A stretch of DNA of 64,000 bases, from contig NZ_FNSF01000005.1 in the NCBI RefSeq assembly GCF_900105455.1, positions 372,001 through 436,000 on the forward strand. Direction: 5' to 3'. How positions within the stretch are numbered: position 1 is the stretch's first letter; each line of letters begins with the position of its first letter. The translations under genes were made by a program, and so were the position numbers. Of this stretch, positions 37,815 through 47,136 are shown piece after piece. This DNA comes from Tenacibaculum sp. MAR_2009_124. Its GTDB lineage: Bacteria; Bacteroidota; Bacteroidia; Flavobacteriales; Flavobacteriaceae. The notes beneath the pieces are model-generated. The model made no database searches and was not told the DNA's origin. It worked only from the letters and a program-made list of their open reading frames with translations.

Positions 37815-38808
37815 TTTTGAATTTCACAACCCAGAATTTCTTTGGCTACTATTGTTTATTCCTTTGTTAGCTATTTGGTATTTCCTTACCAATAAAAAAA
37901 ACAGTGCACGATTAACCATTGGAAGTACAAAAGCTTTCATGATAAAAAAGTCTATTTTATCAAGACTAAAGCCGCTTTTATATGTTTTAAGACTGTTAGC
38001 TCTAGCTTTTATTATTGTTGGATTGGCTCGTCCTCGTAATGTTTCTATCAGTAAAAAAACAAAAACGAACAGAGGAATCGATATCGTTATGGCTATTGAT
38101 GTGTCGGCAAGTATGCTGGCAAAAGATTTAAAACCAAATCGTCTTGAAGCTTTAAAAAGAGTAGCTACCGAATTTGTAAACAAACGACCTAATGACAGAA
38201 TCGGTATTGTGGTTTATGCTGGAGAGAGTTTTACACAAACACCTATAACAAGTGACAAATCAATTGTAAAACGAACTATTTCTGAAATTAAATGGGGACA
38301 GTTAGAAGGCGGAACGGCTATTGGAATGGGGCTTGGCTCAGCCGTGAATCGTTTAAAAGAAAGCAAAGCAAAGAGTAAAGTAATTATTCTTTTAACAGAC
38401 GGTGTAAATAATGCTGGCTTCGTAGATCCTAAAACTGCCACTGAACTTGCAAAAGGAAACAATATAAAAGTTTATACCATTGGTATCGGTACAAACGGAA
38501 TGGCTCCATTTCCATGGGCTAAAGACCCTAGAACGGGAAAAATATCCTTTAGAAATCAACAAGTAGAAATTGATGAAAAGCTTTTGCAACACATTGCAAC
38601 CGAAACTGAAGGTAAATACTTCAGAGCAACTAATAACACAAAATTAAAAGCTATTTACGATGAAATAAATAAGCTTGAAAAAACAAAAATTGAAGAGTTT
38701 AAATACTACAACTATACCGAACAATACAGGTTATTTGTATTTATAGCTGGTATATTTTTGCTTTTAGAGTTTACACTTAAAAATACAGTTTTTAAAAGTT
38801 TTATTTAA
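37804..38808 (+). CDS. batA: BatA, membrane-anchored von Willebrand factor A protein
   Basis: 334 residues: two N-terminal helices (residues about 11-27 and 58-78), a vWA domain with intact MIDAS (AIDVSASMLAKD, then TPITSD and LLTDGVNNAG) and a C-terminal helix. The N-terminus FEFHNPEFLWLLLFIPLLAI is the BatA start. The family supports aerotolerance in Bacteroides; molecular role unknown. Confidence 0.93.
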   Translation: MFNNFEFHNPEFLWLLLFIPLLAIWYFLTNKKNSARLTIGSTKAFMIKKSILSRLKPLLYVLRLLALAFIIVGLARPRNVSISKKTKTNRGIDIVMAIDVSASMLAKDLKPNRLEALKRVATEFVNKRPNDRIGIVVYAGESFTQTPITSDKSIVKRTISEIKWGQLEGGTAIGMGLGSAVNRLKESKAKSKVIILLTDGVNNAGFVDPKTATELAKGNNIKVYTIGIGTNGMAPFPWAKDPRTGKISFRNQQVEIDEKLLQHIATETEGKYFRATNNTKLKAIYDEINKLEKTKIEEFKYYNYTEQYRLFVFIAGIFLLLEFTLKNTVFKSFI

Positions 38809-38820
38809 TAAAACCCTATT

Positions 38821-39864
38821 ATGTACAAGATAGAAGAACCAATATATTTTTACTTTTTCGCAATTATTCCGATAATAATTGTAATCTACCTATTGGTTTT
38901 TTGGTGGAAAAAAAGAGCTCAGAAAAAATTTGCATCACCAGAATTATTGGAAAAACTAGCTCCGAACTCATCGAACTTTAAATCCATCCTAAAACTAATA
39001 TTTTTATTAATAGGGATATCATTTCTGATTCTAGCATTGATCAATCCAAAAATGGGAACCAAACTAAAAACAGTGAAAAGAGAAGGAGTTGATGTTGTTT
39101 TTGCTTTGGATGTTTCGAAGAGTATGTTAGCAGAAGATATTGCTCCAAATAGATTAGAAAAATCGAAACAAGTAATTTCCAAAATCATTAACAAACTAGG
39201 AAGTGATAGAGTAGGAATTATCATTTATGCTGGAAATGCCTATCCTCTTTTGCCTATTACTACTGATCATGCGGCAGGGAATATGTTTTTGCAAAACGCA
39301 AATCCAGATATGGTAACTAGTCAGGGGACTGCGATTAACGAAGCCTTAAATTTAGCCAGGACCTATTATAATAATGATGAGCAAACAAATAGATTTTTAA
39401 TTATTATATCTGACGGAGAAGATCATCAAGAAGACACAAAGCAAATTGCGCAAAATATAACTAACGAAGGTATTAAAGTTTATACCATTGGTGTTGGAAC
39501 CGAAACTGGAGGGCCAATTCCTTTAAAAATAAATGGATCTTTAATAGGCTATAAAAAAGACCGAAAAGGAGAAACTGTTATTACACAAAGAAAATCAACC
39601 ATACTTAAAGATATTGCAGATATTGGAAATGGCAATTATGTTGATGGCAATAAAACGGAAGTTGCTGTTGATGCGATTGCCAATGTAATTGCCAATGCTC
39701 AAAAAAGTGAATTTGAGACAAAACAATTTTCAGATTATCAAGACCAGTTTCAATGGCCTCTTGGTATTGCTTTGTTGTTTTTAATTTTAGATGTTTTACT
39801 TTTTGACAGAAAGACAAAATGGTTAAAGAAAATTGACTTGTTTAATGAAGAGACTAAAAATTAA
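38821..39864 (+). CDS. batB: BatB, membrane-anchored von Willebrand factor A protein
   Basis: 347 residues with the same plan as BatA: helices near 10-28 and 57-76, MIDAS ALDVSKSMLAEDIAPNRLE, LLPITTDH and IISDGEDHQED, and a C-terminal helix. The gene is 12 bases after batA. Its end overlaps batC, so translation is coupled. Confidence 0.93.
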   Translation: MYKIEEPIYFYFFAIIPIIIVIYLLVFWWKKRAQKKFASPELLEKLAPNSSNFKSILKLIFLLIGISFLILALINPKMGTKLKTVKREGVDVVFALDVSKSMLAEDIAPNRLEKSKQVISKIINKLGSDRVGIIIYAGNAYPLLPITTDHAAGNMFLQNANPDMVTSQGTAINEALNLARTYYNNDEQTNRFLIIISDGEDHQEDTKQIAQNITNEGIKVYTIGVGTETGGPIPLKINGSLIGYKKDRKGETVITQRKSTILKDIADIGNGNYVDGNKTEVAVDAIANVIANAQKSEFETKQFSDYQDQFQWPLGIALLFLILDVLLFDRKTKWLKKIDLFNEETKN

Positions 39865-40711
39865 AAAGGTGAACAAATTAAATATTTTAATTATTGGGCT
39901 CTTAACCTTGTTTTCTTTTCAGGTTAATGCTCAAATAGACACGCTTCAACTAAAGAAAGAAGCACGATCACTTCTACGCGAAGGCAATGAACTATACAAT
40001 AAGCAAAAGTTTGACGATGCCTCAATCGCCTATAGAAAAGCCCTAGGGAAAGATAGCAAGTATGATAAGGCAGCGTATAACTACGGGAACTCATTATATC
40101 AAAACAAAAATTATAAGGAAGCTGTTTCTCAATATGAACTAACAACGAAAACATCAAAAGATAAAATTGCAAAAGCTGAAGCTTATCATAATATCGGTAA
40201 CGCTATGATGGAACAAAAGCAGTTTCAGCCGGCAGTCGATGCCTATAAAAATTCGTTACGAAATAATCCTAACGATGATGAAACTCGTTATAATTTGGCA
40301 GTTGCACAAAAAGAATTAAAAAAGCAACAGCAAAAGCAAAAGAACGACAAAAACAAGGATAAAGACAAGGATAAAAAAGATCAGAACAAAGATAAGAAGG
40401 ACGACAAGAAAGATCAGAAGGATAAAAACGACGAAAACAAAAAAGACGATCAAAATAAAGATAAGAAAGACGGAGACGATAAGGATAAAAAAGATCAAAA
40501 CAAGGATCAAAAAGATAATAAAGACAAAAACCAACAAAATAACGAGAATAAAAAAGATCAGAAGCCTCAGAAACCTCAACTTGGTAAGATGACTCCTGAA
40601 CAAATGAAACAACTTTTGGAGAGCTTAAATAATGAAGAAAAGAAGACCCAAAAGAAGATGAACGTTAAAAAATCAAAAGGAAGAAAAGTTAAGCAAGAAA
40701 AAGACTGGTAA
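39845..40711 (+). CDS. batC: BatC, TPR protein with a Lys/Asp-rich low-complexity tract
   Basis: From ATG 39845 (MKRLKIKKVNKLNILIIG) the protein has 288 residues: a signal peptide ending VNAQ, three TPR repeats (LREGNELYNKQKFDDASIAY; KAAYNYGNSLYQNKNYKEAV; AYHNIGNAMMEQKQFQPAVD), and about 85 residues made almost only of K, D, N, Q and E (from KKQQQKQKNDKNKDK on), then a short end with MTPEQMKQLLESL. A TTG at 39833 is another possible start. The tract is typical of BatC but long here. Confidence 0.9.
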   Translation: MKRLKIKKVNKLNILIIGLLTLFSFQVNAQIDTLQLKKEARSLLREGNELYNKQKFDDASIAYRKALGKDSKYDKAAYNYGNSLYQNKNYKEAVSQYELTTKTSKDKIAKAEAYHNIGNAMMEQKQFQPAVDAYKNSLRNNPNDDETRYNLAVAQKELKKQQQKQKNDKNKDKDKDKKDQNKDKKDDKKDQKDKNDENKKDDQNKDKKDGDDKDKKDQNKDQKDNKDKNQQNNENKKDQKPQKPQLGKMTPEQMKQLLESLNNEEKKTQKKMNVKKSKGRKVKQEKDW

Positions 40712-40804
40712 TATTTTAACAAAACCCTAAGATTGAAGCCTTTATAAATTAGTTTTCATTTTAGATATTTGAATGTTAAAACATGGGTTTATAGCATATT
40801 AAAA

Positions 40805-42574
40805 ATGAGTAAGAACTTAACATTTTATATTATACTATTTTTTACAACTATTTCTCTTTCATTGCAAGCGCAAGAAGGGAAATTTGTTGCTAGTGTAAGC
40901 AAAAACAAATTAGGTGTTAATCAACGCCTAAAAATTGAATACACTATAAACAAGCAAGGAGCTGATAATTTTACACCTCCTAATTTTAAAAACTTTAGAA
41001 TTGTTGGTGGTCCAAGTCAATCTATTAGTCAATCCTATATTAACGGTGTTGTTACGTTTTCTCAGTCTTACACCTATATTTTGCAACCTAAGAGGAAAGG
41101 AGAGTTCAACTTACCTCCTGGTTCTATTGAAATAGAAGGAGAAACTATACAGTCAAATGTTATTAAAATAATAGTTCTGGATGCTGTTGAGTTACCCAAA
41201 AATCCTAACGATCCAAATTATATAGCCTCTCAAAACATTCATTTAGTTGCAGAAGTTTCCAAATCAAGACCTTATGTTGGAGAAGGTCTTTATTTAGAAT
41301 ATCGACTCTATTTTAGTGAAAATGTTGGTATTTATGACAATGCTATTACCGAATCTCCGCAATATAATGGGTTTTGGAATCAAGAAATTAAAAACACAGG
41401 AACACCGGTAAAACAAGGTAGCTATAATGGTGAGAAATACCGTTATGCTGTTTTACACAAGGCCTTATTAATCCCTACAAAATCTGGAAAACTTACTATA
41501 GATCCAATGAAAATGGATATTGTAGTTGCCGTTCCTACAGGAAGAGTAGATTTTTTCGGAAACCTGATCACAAAACAGGTTAGACGAGAATTTTCTTCAG
41601 CGAAGAAAACCATTTCTGTAAAAACACTACCATTAAAGAACAAACCTGAAAACTTTAATGGAGCTGTTGGTCAATTCTCCTTTGATGTAGCGTTAAGTAA
41701 ACAAATTTTAAAAGCAAATGAATCTTCTCAAATTTCAGTTGCTGTTAAAGGGAAAGGAAATTTAAAACTTTTTGAATTACCAAAGGTAGAAACTCCAAAA
41801 GAACTTGAAGTTTATCAACCAGAAAGAAAAGAAAAAATTTCCATCACTTCTACTGGACTTAAAGGAAGTATTACTGATAACTATACAGTTGTACCAGAAT
41901 ATAAAGGAAAGTACAAAATACCTTCTGTTAGTTTTTCTTATTTTGACCCTAAGAAAAAAGTATATCAGACTATCAACTCTGATGACATGTATGTGCAGGT
42001 ACTAGAAGGAAAAGAACTTACTTCCAATTCTAATAATATCCCAATTACTAAACAAAACATACAAGTTACGGGCAATGACTTTAGATATATTCAAACAAAA
42101 TCTGAATTTAATAAAATTAATAAATCAGATTTCTTTAAATCTACTTTGTTCTACTTACTCTTAATTATTTCTATTCTCTCAATACCTGTTGTAATCCTTT
42201 TCAATAGAAAAAAAGAAGAGAGAGATAGAGATGTGGCAGGTAATAAGAGAAGGTTAGCTGATAAACTAGCAAAGAAATATCTTTCTGAGGCTCAAAAACA
42301 ACTCGGTCATAAAGAAGCATTTTACGAATCTCTTGAAAGAGCATTGCACAATTATTTAAAAGCTAAATTAAAAGTAGAAACCTCAGATATTAGTAAAGAC
42401 AAAATTACAGGGCTTCTTGAAAAACGTAATGTAGATAGTGATACGATTAATGAATTTATTTCCGTATTAAACGACTGCGATTTTGCTCGTTACACACCTA
42501 TCGATAGTGTGCAAATGAATCAAGAGTTCGATAAAGCAAAGCAAATAATAACCCAATTAGATAAACAGTTATAA
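40805..42574 (+). CDS. batD: BatD, oxygen tolerance protein
   Basis: From ATG 40805 (MSKNLTFYIILFFTTIS) the protein has 589 residues: a signal peptide ending LQAQ, repeated immunoglobulin-like beta domains of the BatD family (VSKNKLGVNQRLKIEYTINK; EVSKSRPYVGEGLYLEYRLY), a transmembrane helix (STLFYLLLIISILSIPVVIL) and a cytoplasmic helical tail that ends with FARYTPIDSVQMNQEFDKA. Its stop overlaps the batE start (TAATG). Confidence 0.92.
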   Translation: MSKNLTFYIILFFTTISLSLQAQEGKFVASVSKNKLGVNQRLKIEYTINKQGADNFTPPNFKNFRIVGGPSQSISQSYINGVVTFSQSYTYILQPKRKGEFNLPPGSIEIEGETIQSNVIKIIVLDAVELPKNPNDPNYIASQNIHLVAEVSKSRPYVGEGLYLEYRLYFSENVGIYDNAITESPQYNGFWNQEIKNTGTPVKQGSYNGEKYRYAVLHKALLIPTKSGKLTIDPMKMDIVVAVPTGRVDFFGNLITKQVRREFSSAKKTISVKTLPLKNKPENFNGAVGQFSFDVALSKQILKANESSQISVAVKGKGNLKLFELPKVETPKELEVYQPERKEKISITSTGLKGSITDNYTVVPEYKGKYKIPSVSFSYFDPKKKVYQTINSDDMYVQVLEGKELTSNSNNIPITKQNIQVTGNDFRYIQTKSEFNKINKSDFFKSTLFYLLLIISILSIPVVILFNRKKEERDRDVAGNKRRLADKLAKKYLSEAQKQLGHKEAFYESLERALHNYLKAKLKVETSDISKDKITGLLEKRNVDSDTINEFISVLNDCDFARYTPIDSVQMNQEFDKAKQIITQLDKQL

Positions 42575-43332
42575 TGAGAAATATCCTATTACTTCTAGTA
42601 CTGCTATCGAACATTGTATCCGCTCAAAACACCGATGCTTTATTTGCAGATGCCAACAAGTTATACCGACAAGATAAATTTGAAGAGGCGCTGAACATTT
42701 ATAAAAAAATTGAAGCCACGGAAAAACTCTCTTCTGAATTATATTATAATATTGCAAATTGTCATTATAAATTAAATAAAGTAGCCCCAAGTATTTATAA
42801 TTATGAAATGGCTTTGTCACTTGATCCATTTAATCAAGACGCTCGAAATAATCTTGCTATTGCCTATAAATTGACTCTAGATAGAATAGAACCTCTTCCA
42901 AAAACTCTATTTCAGAAAATTAGCATCAATTTCTTTGAAAAACTTCATTATAATACATGGGCTTATATTTCAGTTGTTTTATCAGTTATTGCTAGCCTAC
43001 TTTTTATCTTATTTTATGTATCCTATGATTCACGAAAAAAGAGGGTTTATTTTACTATTAGTATCTTAAGTTTTATTTTACTCATAGGCTCATTACTAAT
43101 TACGTACCAGCAATTTAACGCTTTTCAAAATAAACAAGAAGCTATTATTTTTGCTCGAGAAGTTGAAATAAAAAATGCTCCTACTTCAAGTTCTGGTGAT
43201 GTTTTTACACTTCATGAAGGAACGAAAGTATCGGTAATTGACTCAGTAGATGATTGGAGAAAAATTAAGTTAATTGATGGGAAAATCGGATGGATTCAGT
43301 CAAATAACATCAAAATCATCAATAATTTTTAA
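42574..43332 (+). CDS. batE: BatE, TPR and SH3-like domain protein
   Basis: 252 residues: signal peptide (NIVSAQ), TPR repeats (ADANKLYRQDKFEEALNIY; ELYYNIANCHYKLNKVAPSI), two transmembrane helices (about 132-152 and 160-180) and a C-terminal bacterial SH3 domain (VFTLHEGTKVSVIDSVDDWR; GKIGWIQSNNI). It ends the Bat operon. Confidence 0.9.
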   Translation: MRNILLLLVLLSNIVSAQNTDALFADANKLYRQDKFEEALNIYKKIEATEKLSSELYYNIANCHYKLNKVAPSIYNYEMALSLDPFNQDARNNLAIAYKLTLDRIEPLPKTLFQKISINFFEKLHYNTWAYISVVLSVIASLLFILFYVSYDSRKKRVYFTISILSFILLIGSLLITYQQFNAFQNKQEAIIFAREVEIKNAPTSSSGDVFTLHEGTKVSVIDSVDDWRKIKLIDGKIGWIQSNNIKIINNF

Positions 43333-43386
43333 TTTTTGTTAACAAGCGGTTAAAACTTATTATTGTATATTAGGAGCTCATAAAAA

Positions 43387-43677
43387 ATGAGCAAGTATAT
43401 TTTCACATATCTTCTAATAACATTAATAACCTCAACTGTGGTTATTCCTACGTACATGAGCCTTTCTGAAGAAATTTGTGAAACTTCTGTAGTAATGGAT
43501 ACTGAGAAAGATAGTGACGAAGCTCATAAAGAATTAGAAATCAAATTTCTTCATTCTGATCAAGAATCATTTACTTACAATAATGCAATTACCCAAATAA
43601 AGCTACCTTATAAAATTAAGGTATATAATCCTGTTTATAAAAAACAAGAATGTCCTCCTCCTGAGGGCATTGTATAA
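43387..43677 (+). CDS. Small exported protein, function unknown, before SulP
   Basis: 96 residues: one hydrophobic N-terminal segment (YIFTYLLITLITSTVVIPTY) and then an acidic segment with CETSVVMDTEKDSDEAHKEL and a C-terminus ending ECPPPEGIV. I have seen the pattern of a small such protein ahead of flavobacterial SulP genes, but no function is known. It lies 54 bases after batE and 149 before sulP. Confidence 0.65.
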   Translation: MSKYIFTYLLITLITSTVVIPTYMSLSEEICETSVVMDTEKDSDEAHKELEIKFLHSDQESFTYNNAITQIKLPYKIKVYNPVYKKQECPPPEGIV

Positions 43678-43826
43678 AACCCTTTTCGATTTGTATAAAT
43701 TCACCTTATTTTCTAATAGGGACAGGATAGCGTAATGCTATTTTTTCTAATTTATATACATCATTTATTCAAACTTAACCATTAATTTCAAACTATTAGT
43801 TCACACTAATACAAAACCACGTTTTT

Positions 43827-45407
43827 ATGTTTAAAACAATTAAAAGCGATTTACCCGCTAGTATAGTGGTGTTTTTCGTTGCATTACCCCTCTGTTTAGG
43901 GATTGCTCTCGCAAGTGGGGCACCATTATTTTCAGGCCTAATTGCCGGTATTGTTGGAGGTATTTTAGTAGGATCTCTAAGTGGATCTAAAATTGGCGTA
44001 AGTGGACCAGCCGCCGGTCTTGCTGCCATCGTGCTAACCGCTATCGGTGAGTTAGGAGGGTTTAATAATTTTTTACTTGCCGTTGTTCTTGGAGGAGCTA
44101 TTCAGTTAGTCTTCGGACTCCTAAGAGCTGGAATTATAGGGTATTACTTTCCTTCATCAGTAATAAAAGGAATGCTAACTGGAATCGGTCTTATCATTAT
44201 TCTAAAACAAATTCCACATTTCTTTGGATATGATGCCAACCCTGAAGGAGATTTTGCATTTTTCCAAATAGACGGTGAAAATACTTTTTCAGAAATATTA
44301 AATACTGTTAATCATATTGGAGTGGGATCAACCATTATAGGAATCATTGGTTTAGCAATCCTTCTTTTATGGGACAAAGTACTTGTTAAAAAAGCCAGAA
44401 TATTTCAATTAATTCAAGGACCAGTTGTTGCGGTGGTAGTAGGTATTATTTTCCATATTGTTACCCAAGGCAGTGAAACTTTAGGTATTAGCTCAAAACA
44501 TTTAGTAATGGTTCCTGTACCAGAAGGTATCGATTCTTTCTTTGGTCAATTTCAACTTCCTAATTTTGCACTAATTACGGATCCTAGTATTTGGATTACA
44601 GCATTTACTATTGCCTTAGTCGCGAGTTTGGAAACATTATTATGTGTTGAAGCAACAGATAAAATCGATCCAGATAAAAATGTTACTCCAACAAATAGAG
44701 AGCTACTAGCCCAAGGAGCAGGAAATATTGTTTCAGGATTAATAGGTGGATTACCAGTAACGCAAGTAATTGTTAGAAGTTCGGCAAACATCCAATCAGG
44801 AGGTAAAAGTAAAGCTTCAGCTATAATACATGGATTTTTATTACTTATATCGATTATTCTAATTCCAAGATTATTAAACCAAATTCCCTTATCAGTTTTA
44901 GCCGCTGTTCTATTTATTGTAGGATTCAAACTTGCTAAACCATCATTATTTAAGAAGATGTATTCTTTGGGTTGGAAACAATTTCTTCCGTTCATAGTAA
45001 CCGTTTTAGGAATTGTATTTATTGACTTATTAAAAGGAATTGGTCTTGGATTAACTGTTGGTATCATTGTAATTCTGATAAAAAGTTACCAAAATTCTCA
45101 CTTCCTACATATTGAAGATATTAGTAATGGACTACATAAAATTAAAATGACCCTTGCTGAAGAAGTAACTTTCTTTAATAAAGGAGCAATTTTAAAGGAA
45201 TTGGATAGTTTGCCTAAGAATACACATTTGGAAATAGATGTTAGAAAAACACGCTATTTAGATAATGACATTATAGAAATTCTAGAAGACTTTGCCTATA
45301 AAGCTCAAGAGCGTGATATACATATTACCGTTTATTCCGAGCGAGGTATCGTAGAAAACCCAACTAGTTTTATCGAATTTTTCAAATTACGTCCGAAAAC
45401 CACCTAA
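43827..45407 (+). CDS. SulP family anion (probably bicarbonate) transporter
   Basis: 526 residues. About 12 hydrophobic segments with the SulP signature (PLCLGIALASGAPLFSGLIAG) and the conserved SGLIGGLPVTQVIVRSSANI; a C-terminal STAS domain (about 435-526, KTRYLDNDIIEILEDFAYKA). It is followed 2 bases later by a universal stress protein and then a carbonic anhydrase. This context points to HCO3-, as for BicA-type SulP proteins, but sulfate or another anion is possible. Confidence 0.9.
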   Translation: MFKTIKSDLPASIVVFFVALPLCLGIALASGAPLFSGLIAGIVGGILVGSLSGSKIGVSGPAAGLAAIVLTAIGELGGFNNFLLAVVLGGAIQLVFGLLRAGIIGYYFPSSVIKGMLTGIGLIIILKQIPHFFGYDANPEGDFAFFQIDGENTFSEILNTVNHIGVGSTIIGIIGLAILLLWDKVLVKKARIFQLIQGPVVAVVVGIIFHIVTQGSETLGISSKHLVMVPVPEGIDSFFGQFQLPNFALITDPSIWITAFTIALVASLETLLCVEATDKIDPDKNVTPTNRELLAQGAGNIVSGLIGGLPVTQVIVRSSANIQSGGKSKASAIIHGFLLLISIILIPRLLNQIPLSVLAAVLFIVGFKLAKPSLFKKMYSLGWKQFLPFIVTVLGIVFIDLLKGIGLGLTVGIIVILIKSYQNSHFLHIEDISNGLHKIKMTLAEEVTFFNKGAILKELDSLPKNTHLEIDVRKTRYLDNDIIEILEDFAYKAQERDIHITVYSERGIVENPTSFIEFFKLRPKTT

Positions 45408-45409
45408 CG

Positions 45410-46216
45410 ATGAAAAGTGATAAAACCAATTACCGAATTTCGGTATTAACAGATTTAAAAGAAAGTGCTGAAACGGTTATTGAAACGGCCTTGAGTATTG
45501 CTAAGGTTACAAAAGGAAGTATTGCTATTTTCCATGTATTGAAACCTTCAAATATTGTACATTCTGAAAACCAACTTTCTGCTTCAAGAAACATTAATAA
45601 TGAGTACACCAAAACTGAAAAGAAAATAGAAGCGCTTGTAGAAAAGTATTCAATAAAACATGATACACCTATTAGCTATTCCTTTTCTATTGGTAATATT
45701 AAAAACAATATTGAACTCTATTTAAACGACCATGCACCAGACATTGTTGTAATTGGTAAAAAAAGTTCGGCTGCATTAAGTTTCTTTGGAAATGGTGTAA
45801 CAGATTTAGTACTTAAAAAACATCAAGGAGAGGTTGTTATCGCTGCAGATGGAAACAAACTAGTACCTAATGAACTTATTAATTTAGGTTTTTTAAATAA
45901 ATTAAGACCATTTAAAAATCCAGATATTTTCATTCAAATCGCTCAAAATGCAATTGATCCAATAAAAACGTTTCAATTTACTGATGATATTAACCACGAT
46001 CAAACAGTTATAGAATCGTTTAAAAACAAAAAAATAGTTGAATATGTTTTTGAAAAAAGCAATAATGTTGTGAATAATCTAACCACTTATTTACGCAAAA
46101 ACAACATCAACTTACTTTGTTTACCAAGAAAAAAGAACAATCAAACAACAAAAGAATTGGACATTAATGATGTATTAAATAAATTAAACATCTCATTATT
46201 AGTAACCGCAAATTAA
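45410..46216 (+). CDS. Universal stress protein family, tandem UspA
   Basis: 268 residues. The first half is a clear Usp domain (RISVLTDLKESAETVIETAL; APDIVVIGKKSS); the second half is a degenerate second copy (NNINLLCLPRKKNN). The Gly-rich ATP loop seems weak (GKKSSAALSFFGNGVTD). It is coupled to the SulP gene by a 2-base gap and so may regulate the transporter. Confidence 0.82.
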   Translation: MKSDKTNYRISVLTDLKESAETVIETALSIAKVTKGSIAIFHVLKPSNIVHSENQLSASRNINNEYTKTEKKIEALVEKYSIKHDTPISYSFSIGNIKNNIELYLNDHAPDIVVIGKKSSAALSFFGNGVTDLVLKKHQGEVVIAADGNKLVPNELINLGFLNKLRPFKNPDIFIQIAQNAIDPIKTFQFTDDINHDQTVIESFKNKKIVEYVFEKSNNVVNNLTTYLRKNNINLLCLPRKKNNQTTKELDINDVLNKLNISLLVTAN

Positions 46217-46238
46217 ATTTAACACAAACACGAATTAA

Positions 46239-46868
46239 ATGAAAGCTCATACCAAAGAAACCCAAGCTGTTATGACACCAGAAAAATCGCTTCAAGCCTT
46301 AAAAGAAGGCAACTTGCGATTTCAACAGAGTTTAAAAGCAGAGAGAAACCTATTGGAACAAGTGAATGACACTAAGAACGGACAATTTCCTTTTGCTACT
46401 GTTTTGAGTTGTATTGACTCAAGAGTATCTTCTGAACTAATTTTCGATCAAGGAATTGGAGATGTTTTTAGTGTTAGAATTGCTGGCAACTTCGTAAACG
46501 AGGATATATTAGGAAGTATGGAATTTGCATGTAAACTTGCAGGAACCAGATTAATCGTCGTTTTAGGACACACCAGTTGTGGAGCAGTAAAAGGAGCCTG
46601 TGATGATGCAAAACTAGGAAATCTAACAGGAATGTTAGGGAAAATTAAACCCGCAGTAGAAGCTGTTGCAGAACCTAAGGATGCCTCAATTAGAAATTCT
46701 TCTAACTTAGATTTCGTAAACAATGTAGCTAAGAAAAACGTTGAATTAACAATTGACAATATTGTAAAACAAAGTGAAGTCTTAGCAGACATGCATAATA
46801 ATGGAGAAATTCAAATCGTTGGAGGCATGTATGATATCAAAGATGGCTCTGTAACATTTTACGAATAA
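46239..46868 (+). CDS. Beta-class carbonic anhydrase
   Basis: 209 residues. Zinc ligands CxDxR (VLSCIDSRVSSELIFDQ) and HxxC (LGHTSCGAVKGACDD) are present, as is the AGNFV strand. It interconverts CO2 and bicarbonate in the cytoplasm. It lies 22 bases after the stress protein in the SulP operon; a terminator follows, then a second SulP. Confidence 0.95.
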   Translation: MKAHTKETQAVMTPEKSLQALKEGNLRFQQSLKAERNLLEQVNDTKNGQFPFATVLSCIDSRVSSELIFDQGIGDVFSVRIAGNFVNEDILGSMEFACKLAGTRLIVVLGHTSCGAVKGACDDAKLGNLTGMLGKIKPAVEAVAEPKDASIRNSSNLDFVNNVAKKNVELTIDNIVKQSEVLADMHNNGEIQIVGGMYDIKDGSVTFYE

Positions 46869-46888
46869 AACACGAAAAATAATCACCT

Positions 46889-46927
46889 AAAAAAGAGTCT
46901 ATTACAATCAATAGACTCTTTTTTTTT
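46889..46927. terminator. Intrinsic terminator after carbonic anhydrase
   Basis: AAAAGAGTCTATT and AATAGACTCTTTT form a long perfect stem around ACAATC with a T run after it. Confidence 0.9.
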
Positions 46928-47136
46928 ACAAAGAATCCGTATCTTGCAACCAATAACTTACGATTTTTTCAATCAAAAAAAGTCATAAAGTTTTATGACA
47001 TAGATTCTTATAATGTTATCATTTTGTATAAAGCGCAAATACCTCTTATAAAATTTCGTAATAATATTTACATAAACTAAGTTTGCCGCTGAAACTGTTA
47101 AGTAAAATAAACTGATTTAACATACAATATTTATAA

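Noticed and set aside
40316..40612. Minus-strand frame of 98 codons, highly hydrophobic
   Set aside because: It is the complement of the Lys/Asp-rich tract of batC; the Ile/Val/Phe richness comes from AAA and GAT codons read backwards.
44552..45067. Minus-strand frame of 171 codons
   Set aside because: It is the shadow of the SulP gene; the sense frame has full transporter motifs.
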